A DNA stretch of 5,687 nt. Origin: Micrococcales bacterium (GTDB lineage Bacteria; Actinomycetota; Actinomycetes; S36-B12). This document shows positions 1 to 5,466 of this stretch, piece by piece. Under the pieces are notes generated by a model. It had not been told where the DNA came from, ran no database searches, and worked only from the letters and a program-made list of their open reading frames with translations. Positions within the stretch are counted from its first letter, which is position 1. Each line of letters opens with the position of its first letter. A program made the position numbers and the translations under genes. The DNA lies in the NCBI GenBank assembly GCA_002694095.1, contig NZLD01000022.1:19629-25315 (forward strand), given 5' to 3'.

Positions 1-929
1 CTGTGGGCGGAGAAGGGTCCACGGCAACAGTGGCCGTCGTGCAGGGAGGAACACCCGGTACGGGCATGGACGCGATGTCGGAAGATCGAGTAGTCCTGCT
101 AAACCATGTGGAACAAACGCTGGCACTCGCGGCTGCCGTCGATGCTGGCACCGAGCCGCAACCAGATTTTGTCGTCTGGCCAGAAAATGGCTCCGATATT
201 GATCCGTTTCGCGATCCATCGGCCGCAGCGCTGATTGACGATGCAGTGCAGGCGATTGGCGCACCGGTGCTTGTCGGTGCGGTGCTCTCCACCGAAGATC
301 CGACCAAAGTCGAGAATGCCGGAATCGTGTGGGATCCCGTATCCGGACCGGGCGAACGCTACGTCAAGATGCACCCCGTGCCTTTCGGGGAGTTTCTCCC
401 GTTCCGTGATCAGCTGACGCCCGTGATTGGACGCTTCGACCGTGTGCCGCGGGACTTTGCGCGGGGCACCGAGCCGGGAGTGTTGACCATCGGGGGAGTG
501 GTGGTGGGCGACGCCATCTGCTTCGAGGTCGCCTACGACGATGTCTTCACCTCGGTGATCGCTGGGGGCGCCGAAGTAATCACCGTGCAAACCAACAACG
601 CCACCTATCAGGGCACCGGACAGCCAGTCCAACAATGGGATATCGAGCGGCTCAGGGCACTCAATACCGGAAGAGCCGTAGTCGTCGCCTCCACCACCGG
701 CATTAGCGGATTCATTGCGCCCGATGGGACGGTGCAACGGCAACTCGGCGAAGGTGAGACCGGGTACCTGGTGTCCGAAGTGCCGCTCAATACCAGTCGG
801 ACGCCCGCATCCATGCTCGGCGTCGTGCCGGAAATTGCTGCCGGTGCCGCACTTCTCATCGGCGTAGGCCTCGGTGTCTATGTGCGTCGACGCCGTACCG
901 CGTTGGAGCGCAGTTCCGCCGGGGCGTAG
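1..929 (+). CDS. lnt: Apolipoprotein N-acyltransferase, C-terminal part (5' end outside the window)
   Basis: Lnt transfers an acyl chain from phospholipid to the N-terminal cysteine of lipoproteins at the outer face of the cytoplasmic membrane. The visible part (about 308 residues, counting from nt 3) is the CN-hydrolase (nitrilase-like) domain plus the last membrane helix. The catalytic set known for the family can be placed: Glu61 in VVWPEN, Lys122 in YVKMHPVPFGEFLPF, Cys173 in DAICFEVAY, with the supporting Glu130 in GEF. QTNNATY (196-202) occupies the position of the usual SNDxWF segment. A hydrophobic segment at about 272-293 followed by RRRR (295-298) is the C-terminal helix with a cytoplasmic basic end. 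The N-terminal multi-helix membrane domain must lie left of the window, so the frame is open at the edge; the GTG at nt 3 is not a likely start. A polyprenol-phosphate-mannose synthase gene follows after 49 nt, as expected for actinobacteria. Confidence 0.93.
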   Translation, partial: VGGEGSTATVAVVQGGTPGTGMDAMSEDRVVLLNHVEQTLALAAAVDAGTEPQPDFVVWPENGSDIDPFRDPSAAALIDDAVQAIGAPVLVGAVLSTEDPTKVENAGIVWDPVSGPGERYVKMHPVPFGEFLPFRDQLTPVIGRFDRVPRDFARGTEPGVLTIGGVVVGDAICFEVAYDDVFTSVIAGGAEVITVQTNNATYQGTGQPVQQWDIERLRALNTGRAVVVASTTGISGFIAPDGTVQRQLGEGETGYLVSEVPLNTSRTPASMLGVVPEIAAGAALLIGVGLGVYVRRRRTALERSSAGA

Positions 930-966
930 CGCGTTCCGGTGATGTCTACGTGTCCGGTGGACGCGT

Positions 967-978
967 TACGCTGGCGGA
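967..978 (+). promoter_or_regulatory. -10-like hexamer directly before the mannose synthase start (possible leaderless start)
   Basis: TACGCT (967-972) fits the actinobacterial TAnnnT -10 pattern and ends 6 nt before the GTG at 979, where transcription would begin on or next to the start codon. No convincing -35 is visible. The six bases between (ggcgga) are purine-rich but touch the start codon, so they are too close for a normal Shine-Dalgarno. The alternative is simple read-through from lnt. Confidence 0.3.
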
Positions 979-1755
979 GTGCCCGAGTCCTCCGACACAT
1001 CGGTTGATCTCGGGCGCGTTCTCGTCATCGTCCCGACGTACAACGAACGAGAGTCCTTACCGCAGATCACGGCACGCATTCGAGCGAGCGTCCCCTCAGC
1101 ACACATCCTGATCGTCGACGACAATTCGCCCGACGGGACCGGCGCGATTGCTGACTCGCTGGCGGCCGCCAGTGATCATATTCACGTCATGCACCGAGCG
1201 GCCAAAGCTGGTCTCGGAGCGGCGTACATCGCCGGGTTCACCTGGGGACTCGAACGCGACTTCGATGTTCTCGTCGAAATGGATGCCGACGGGTCTCACC
1301 AACCCGAGCAGCTGCACCGTCTTCTGGACGCGTTGGTGGACGCCGACCTCGTATTGGGCTCGCGGTGGATAGCCGGTGGTGGAACACAGAATTGGTCGAA
1401 GGGTCGAGAGGTTCTGTCTAAGGGCGGCAACACCTACGCCCGAGCCATGCTGGGCATTCCTTTGCATGATGCGACGGGCGGTTACCGGGCCTTCCGCGCG
1501 CGCACACTCCGTGGCATTGATCTGGCAAGTGTCGCGTCGCAGGGCTACTGCTTCCAGGTGGACCTTGCCTGGCGAGCGGTGCAACGTGGCTTCGTCGTAA
1601 AGGAGGTTCCCATCACGTTCGTGGAGCGTGCCGCCGGGACCAGCAAGATGAGCAGAGCGATTGTTATCGAAGCCTTGTGGCGGGTTACCGAATGGGGAGT
1701 GCAGTCCCGGGTCAAAAGCATTCGCGGACGGCTGCGCGGTGGAGACGGGTCGTAG
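979..1755 (+). CDS. ppm1: Polyprenol-phosphate-mannose (dolichol-phosphate-mannose-like) synthase, GT2 family
   Basis: The enzyme moves mannose from GDP-mannose to polyprenyl phosphate; the product feeds periplasmic mannosylation of proteins and of lipoglycans in actinobacteria. The 258-residue protein has the full GT-A/GT2 set: PTYNE (19-23), [10 protein letters not shown] (45-54), the metal-binding DAD within [10 protein letters not shown] (101-110), GSRW (127-130), the acceptor-loop region ATGGYRAF (165-172), QGYCFQ (188-193) and [11 protein letters not shown] (214-224). There is no membrane helix, so this is the soluble catalytic form, which in relatives is held at the membrane by Lnt. 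Start GTG 979 gives the usual short lead before the first beta strand ([10 protein letters not shown]). In M. tuberculosis Lnt-like and synthase domains are one protein (Ppm1); here they are two genes 49 nt apart. FxsA follows 5 nt after the stop, suggesting one transcript. Confidence 0.94.
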   Translation: MPESSDTSVDLGRVLVIVPTYNERESLPQITARIRASVPSAHILIVDDNSPDGTGAIADSLAAASDHIHVMHRAAKAGLGAAYIAGFTWGLERDFDVLVEMDADGSHQPEQLHRLLDALVDADLVLGSRWIAGGGTQNWSKGREVLSKGGNTYARAMLGIPLHDATGGYRAFRARTLRGIDLASVASQGYCFQVDLAWRAVQRGFVVKEVPITFVERAAGTSKMSRAIVIEALWRVTEWGVQSRVKSIRGRLRGGDGS

Positions 1756-1760
1756 TTGTC

Positions 1761-2291
1761 GTGCGTTTCAGAACTCGTCTGATCGTTTTCGGTTACCCGC
1801 TGGGGGAGTTTCTGCTCCTGTGGTTGATCGCGAGGGCCATCGGCTGGGGGTGGGCCCTCATTGGGATCCTTCTAAGCATTCCCATCGGCGTTGCGGTGAT
1901 GCGCAACGCGAGCGCGGGGGCCCGGGTTGTGCTGCAAGAGTCAGATCCTGAGCGTGCGCTAGAGCGGCTGGGTTCGAGTGCAGGGCTCTTCTTGGCGGGG
2001 CTGTGCTTCCTGGTGCCCGGCTACGGATCGGACGTTGTGGGCCTGGTGCTGCTCGTGCCGTCCATCCGTCGGTGGGCCATGCGCAGAATGACCCGCGGTT
2101 TCGACTCCTTTGCGTGGGTGGATCGAATGCCCGGTTTCCCGTCCTCAGGCGCCGTGGTTCAGGGAACAGTGGTGACGGTTGAGGATTCCAACTTTTCCGA
2201 CTTTCCCGATATTCCTCGCCTTCCGGACAGCTCAGAAGGCCACAACAGTCGCAAGGACGATCCTCAGCCACCCGCGACCATGGGGGAATAG
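1761..2291 (+). CDS. fxsA: FxsA-family cytoplasmic-membrane protein
   Basis: FxsA in E. coli is a small inner-membrane protein whose overproduction relieves exclusion of phage T7 by the F plasmid; its normal task is not known. This 176-residue protein shows the family layout: hydrophobic segment YPLGEFLLLWLIARAIG (12-28), a second at about 29-46, then the core motif AGLFLAGLCFLVPGYGSDVV (74-93) followed by GLVLLVPSIRRW, equivalent to the AGLLLLLPGFFTD and GLLLLLP stretches of E. coli FxsA. A cytoplasmic-looking tail of about 65 residues rich in Asp, Ser and Pro follows (SNFSDFPDIPRLPDSS). I chose GTG 1761, five bases after the preceding stop, because the family begins just before this first helix. 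An in-frame ATG at 1677 would add 28 basic residues from inside the preceding gene and is less likely. Start choice is uncertain; family assignment is firm. Confidence 0.85.
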   Translation: MRFRTRLIVFGYPLGEFLLLWLIARAIGWGWALIGILLSIPIGVAVMRNASAGARVVLQESDPERALERLGSSAGLFLAGLCFLVPGYGSDVVGLVLLVPSIRRWAMRRMTRGFDSFAWVDRMPGFPSSGAVVQGTVVTVEDSNFSDFPDIPRLPDSSEGHNSRKDDPQPPATMGE

Positions 2292-2343
2292 AACCCGCCT
2301 GGGTGCGCTTCAGGGGCTTTTCGGGGCGGTTGACGCCTGGTGG

Positions 2344-2376
2344 AGGCCTGGCAGGGCGTCATGCCCCTGCCTACCT
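2344..2376 (+). terminator. GC-rich stem-loop between fxsA and rbpA
   Basis: GGCAGGGC (2350-2357) pairs with GCCC-c-TGCC (2363-2371, one bulged C) around the 5-nt loop GTCAT. AGG (2344-2346) can pair with CCT (2374-2376) across a small internal loop. It lies 52 nt after the fxsA stop and has no T-run, so it could be a weak or factor-assisted terminator, or a structure in an rbpA leader if transcription comes from further upstream. Confidence 0.35.
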
Positions 2377-2400
2377 GCAGATTTCTGGCATTCAAGTGGG

Positions 2401-2426
2401 GGAACCCGCGGGCCGTTTCGAGCGTC
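2401..2426 (+). promoter_or_regulatory. ECF-sigma-like promoter candidate for rbpA
   Basis: GGAAC (2401-2405) and CGTC (2423-2426) are separated by 17 nt, the arrangement of many extracytoplasmic-function sigma promoters (GGAAC/T, then CGTT/C). In Streptomyces coelicolor rbpA is a target of the redox-responsive sigma R, so such a site here is plausible. The -10 part differs from the GTT of sigma R by one base. Transcription would start near 2433, about 44 nt before the start codon. Confidence 0.3.
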
Positions 2427-2464
2427 CAAGCAGCAACCGACCACACCGGTGAACGGACAGACTT

Positions 2465-2471
2465 GGGGAGG
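2465..2471 (+). promoter_or_regulatory. Strong Shine-Dalgarno of rbpA
   Basis: GGGGAGG lies 5 nt before the ATG at 2477. It is the best ribosome-binding site in the window and fixes the start at 2477 rather than the in-frame ATG at 2492. Confidence 0.75.
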
Positions 2472-2476
2472 TAGCC

Positions 2477-2836
2477 ATGGGCGAGACGTCGATGAAGGGG
2501 ACCCGGTTGGGGACTCTGAGCCTTGAGCGAGACGATCACGTGCAACCAGCAGAGCGCAGAGTCGTGCGTTATGTCTGCCCCGAGGATCACGTATCGAACG
2601 TGCCCTATTTTGTGGATGCGGACGAGATTCAGCGCGAATGGACCTGCAGGTGTGGAGCGACAGCAATCGCCGACGAGATTGCTCCGGTGCCGCCCAAAGA
2701 GGTGAAGCCAGCCCGGACCCACTGGGACATGCTGATGGAACGACGTACCCGGGCGGAACTTGAGGAGTTGCTCGAGGAGCGTTTGGCGCTACTTCGGGCG
2801 TCTCGCGAAGAGGCGGAACTTCCTCGATCGGCGTAG
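2477..2836 (+). CDS. rbpA: RNA polymerase-binding protein RbpA
   Basis: RbpA is an actinobacterial transcription factor that binds RNA polymerase and the principal sigma factor, stabilises the open promoter complex and affects rifampicin tolerance. Length (119 aa) is normal. Order of parts: N-terminal tail MKGTRLGTLSLE (6-17); core beta domain with zinc-ligand-type residues Cys34 and His38 (CPEDH) and Cys57 and Cys59 (CRCG); basic linker KEVKPAR (74-80); and the sigma-interaction domain THWDMLMERR (81-90) with the acidic helix ELEELLEERLALLR (94-107). The block from KPARTHWDMLMERRT onward is almost invariant in the family. The second cysteine pair is CxC, where I recall CxxC in Streptomyces, with one extra residue in the preceding loop. 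The gene stands alone on its strand after a 185-nt gap, probably with its own promoter, and a hairpin follows the stop by 4 nt. Confidence 0.95.
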   Translation: MGETSMKGTRLGTLSLERDDHVQPAERRVVRYVCPEDHVSNVPYFVDADEIQREWTCRCGATAIADEIAPVPPKEVKPARTHWDMLMERRTRAELEELLEERLALLRASREEAELPRSA

Positions 2837-2840
2837 CCGT

Positions 2841-2861
2841 CACGCTCGTTGCGTGAGCGTG
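2841..2861 (+). terminator. Hairpin just after rbpA
   Basis: CACGCTC (2841-2847) and GAGCGTG (2855-2861) form a perfect 7-bp stem with a 7-nt loop, four bases after the rbpA stop. There is no T-run, as is common for high-GC terminators. CACGC/GCGTG (2841-2845 and 2851-2855) is a weaker alternative pairing. Being palindromic, it may work in both directions between the convergent genes. Confidence 0.5.
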
Positions 2862-2902
2862 TCAGGTACACGCCACCGAACCTTCGCCAGGACTCGCGCT
2901 GG

Positions 2903-2919
2903 GCGATGCGACACATCGC
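2903..2919 (-). terminator. Hairpin downstream of the 95-aa membrane-protein gene
   Basis: GCGATG (2903-2908) and CATCGC (2914-2919) form a perfect 6-bp stem with a 5-nt loop. It starts 20 nt past the stop of the minus-strand gene, so it is a plausible terminator for the argG transcript. No T-run is present. The rest of the 103-nt convergent gap shows nothing recognisable. Confidence 0.4.
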
Positions 2920-2939
2920 ACCGTCCAATGATTGCTGAT

Positions 2940-3227
2940 CTACCGTGCGAGTAATACGACCACAACAACCAGGACGGCGATCGCGGTGCCGATCCCGATC
3001 CACGGAACAACCTTTCCCGAACGGCGGTACACGGGCTTACCGGAACCGTCAGAGATTTCGCCTGCTTGTCGCAGCCTGTCGTTACCTTGGGCGATTCGAG
3101 CTGCCTGTGCAGCCCGCTCATCTGCCGTGCCCTCCTTTGGGGCCGCCGTCAAAAACTCATCCTCGTCAATGAAGTCGGGCACATCGGGGAACTCATCGCC
3201 ATTCGGCTCCGGGGGAGAGGTGGTCAT
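2940..3227 (-). CDS. Small C-terminally anchored membrane protein, function unknown
   Basis: I do not recognise the family. The 95 residues fall into an acidic, proline-rich N-terminus (about 5-30, including DEFPDVPDFIDEDEF), a charged Ala/Arg/Glu-rich stretch (about 32-56) that may be helical, a basic patch YRRSGK (67-72), and one hydrophobic helix at about 73-94 ending with Arg95. By the positive-inside rule the body should face the cytoplasm with the helix at the extreme C-terminus. ATG 3227 lies 23 nt after the argG stop on the same strand, so co-transcription with argG is likely. No Shine-Dalgarno is visible in those 23 nt. Short single-helix proteins of this design are common and mostly uncharacterised in actinobacteria. 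Amino-acid composition and the clean C-terminal helix argue that it is a real gene. Confidence 0.75.
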   Translation of the reverse strand: MTTSPPEPNGDEFPDVPDFIDEDEFLTAAPKEGTADERAAQAARIAQGNDRLRQAGEISDGSGKPVYRRSGKVVPWIGIGTAIAVLVVVVVLLAR

Positions 3228-3239
3228 GACGGCAGTATT
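3228..3239 (-). promoter_or_regulatory. -10-like hexamer before the 95-aa membrane-protein gene
   Basis: On the minus strand AATACT (3239-3234) is followed by 6 nt and then the ATG at 3227, the spacing expected for a leaderless transcript. Together with the missing Shine-Dalgarno this suggests the gene may have its own start inside the argG tail region. A -35 would lie at the end of argG and none is convincing. Confidence 0.22.
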
Positions 3240-3250
3240 TCATGCACCGA

Positions 3251-4714
<1,464 letters not shown>

Positions 4715-4733
4715 TCACACCATCTGCGGAACA

Positions 4734-4767
4734 CCGCCGCCACGGAGTCGACGGCGGACACCGTGGC
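4734..4767. repeat. Two interleaved inverted repeats (pseudoknot or alternative-pairing topology)
   Basis: CCGCCG (4734-4739) is complementary to CGGCGG (4752-4757), and the adjacent CCACGG (4740-4745) to CCGTGG (4761-4766; 7 bp if G4739-C4767 is used). The arms alternate a-b-a'-b', so the two stems either form a pseudoknot or exclude one another. It lies 47-80 nt upstream of argG. Confidence 0.5.
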
Positions 4768-4771
4768 TTCA

Positions 4772-4803
4772 GGGAAGTCCCGTACCGACGGGGCGGCATT
4801 CCC
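4772..4803. repeat. 12-bp bulged hairpin upstream of argG
   Basis: GGGAA (4772-4776) plus GTCCCGT (4777-4783) pair with ACGGGGC (4788-4794, one G-T pair) and TTCCC (4799-4803) around the 4-nt loop ACCG, with a 4-nt one-sided bulge (GGCA). The structure exists on either strand; on the minus strand it would sit in an argG leader. Confidence 0.55.
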
Positions 4804-4816
4804 ATGCCTAACCCCG

Positions 4817-4830
4817 ATAATGCACATTAT
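4817..4830. promoter_or_regulatory. 14-bp palindrome with -10-like elements on both strands
   Basis: ATAATG-CA-CATTAT is a perfect inverted repeat and the most A+T-rich spot of the region. GATAAT (4816-4821, +) and CATAAT (4831-4826, -) each match TATAAT at five of six bases, so it could be a symmetric core of divergent promoters. It could also be an operator; its size resembles ArgR boxes, but the bases do not match the E. coli consensus. Matching -35 elements are not evident. Confidence 0.4.
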
Positions 4831-4835
4831 GTCGG

Positions 4836-4856
4836 TCCATTTCCGTCCTGAATGGA
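4836..4856. repeat. Inverted repeat, 6-bp arms
   Basis: TCCATT (4836-4841) and AATGGA (4851-4856) are perfect complements around 9 nt. TTTCC/GGAAA (4840-4844 and 4854-4858) is a competing pairing. It begins 5 nt after the 14-bp palindrome. Confidence 0.4.
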
Positions 4857-4879
4857 AAAGGCAGCGGGTTGTGGATGAT

Positions 4880-4896
4880 GACCTCCTGATGAGGTC
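4880..4896. repeat. Inverted repeat, 6-bp arms, 5-nt loop
   Basis: GACCTC (4880-4885) and GAGGTC (4891-4896) form a perfect stem around CTGAT. Its last base touches the first base of the next inverted repeat, so the two stems could stack end to end in RNA. Confidence 0.45.
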
Positions 4897-4921
4897 CACT
4901 ATGGGTTGCCTCGCCATAGTG
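4897..4921. repeat. Inverted repeat, perfect 8-bp arms
   Basis: CACTATGG (4897-4904) and CCATAGTG (4914-4921) are perfect complements around the 9-nt loop GTTGCCTCG. This is the strongest single inverted repeat in the gap. It suits either a dimeric repressor site (arm centres 17 bp apart) or an RNA hairpin in the leader of the gene at 4988. Confidence 0.55.
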
Positions 4922-4927
4922 TCCGGA

Positions 4928-4970
4928 ACAGCCACCAACAGGGCGTTGCTCCGAGATCGTGTGAGGCTGT
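4928..4970 (+). repeat. Long-range stem ending just before the Shine-Dalgarno of the GNAT gene
   Basis: ACAGCC (4928-4933) pairs with GGCTGT (4965-4970); inside, CAAC (4936-4939) pairs with GTTG (4945-4948). The stem closes 3 nt before GAAAGG. Alone it is weak, as the loop is large. Confidence 0.3.
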
Positions 4971-4973
4971 GGT

Positions 4974-4979
4974 GAAAGG
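4974..4979 (+). promoter_or_regulatory. Shine-Dalgarno of the GNAT reading frame
   Basis: GAAAGG lies 8 nt before GTG 4988. It is moderate in strength and supports that start codon. Confidence 0.4.
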
Positions 4980-4987
4980 TTTCGATC

Positions 4988-5466
4988 GTGAGTGATCTGA
5001 CGTTTCGACGTGCCTCAAGGGATGACGTCCGGCTGCTCGAAGTGATGTCGAACGCTCCGCACGTTCTACCGAACCTCGGAACTGACCAGCCTTGGCACTG
5101 GCCGCGCGAAGTTGAGGCGTCCTGGCAAGAAGTGTGGATCGTCGATCTGAGCGCGACTTCGACGCGGCGGCAGACCCGGCTGGCTATTGGGGTGAGGTCT
5201 CCCCCGGCACCTGTGCGATCGACATCTGGATTGCCGATGTCTCGCAACTGCGCAAGGGGTACGGCACCGTGATGATGAAGGACGCCATTGACCGGTGTTT
5301 TCGCGTGCACAGCGCCCATACGATTCTCGTCGACCCGCTCGCCGAGAACGATGGAGCGATTTCGATTCATCAACACCTCGCGGTCGACGTCATCGGCAAA
5401 CGCACCTTCGGCGCAGATGAGTGCACAGTTCTTCGGCTATGTCGACCAGATTCAGGATGCGACTAG
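4988..5466 (+). pseudogene. AAC(6')-like GNAT acetyltransferase, broken by a frame change
   Basis: GNAT enzymes move acetyl from acetyl-CoA to an amine; this subgroup resembles aminoglycoside 6'-N-acetyltransferases, but the true substrate is unknown. The first frame (from GTG 4988) reads LTFRRASRDDVRLLEVMSNA up to about EVWIVD (residue 53). The homologous sequence then continues in another frame: DAAADPAGYWGE, GTCAIDIWIAD, the acetyl-CoA loop QLRKGYGT (5248-5271), MMKDAIDRCF, ILVDPLAEN and KRTFGADECTVLRL, stopping at 5464-5466. The switch lies between about 5147 and 5160. The central strand with the usual GRPVGFxQ-type sequence is absent, so a deletion of 3k+1 bases, about 25 nt, is inferred. 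The segment normally close to FYERLGF reads IHQHLAV. Neither half would be a functional enzyme alone. It may be a decayed gene or a sequence error. A 15-bp overlap with the gcvP end suggests the 3' end is original. Confidence 0.72.

Noticed and set aside
99..743. Minus-strand frame of 214 codons inside lnt
   Set aside because: It is antisense to the CN-hydrolase domain with its catalytic residues intact; its composition (His, Gly, Arg) is typical of a shadow frame.
1677..1760. Upstream ATG of fxsA at 1677
   Set aside because: It lies deep in the preceding gene and adds 28 basic residues not expected in the family; GTG 1761 fits the first membrane helix better.
2330..2358. TTGACG (2330-2335) as a -35 for rbpA
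   Set aside because: No -10-like hexamer lies 16-19 nt downstream; the expected place reads GC-rich sequence of the hairpin arm.
4801..4860. Classical ArgR box upstream of argG
   Set aside because: The 14-bp palindrome has a similar size, but its bases do not match the E. coli consensus (TGAAT, 4 nt, ATTCA), so I keep it only as an open operator or promoter candidate.
4925..4947. GGAAC ... CGTT as a second ECF-type promoter before the GNAT gene
   Set aside because: The gap is 14 nt, shorter than the usual 16-17, and the elements overlap predicted stem arms.
4941..4990. tRNA-like sequence (gtttcgatc resembling a T loop)
   Set aside because: No acceptor stem, anticodon arm or CCA end can be assembled around it.
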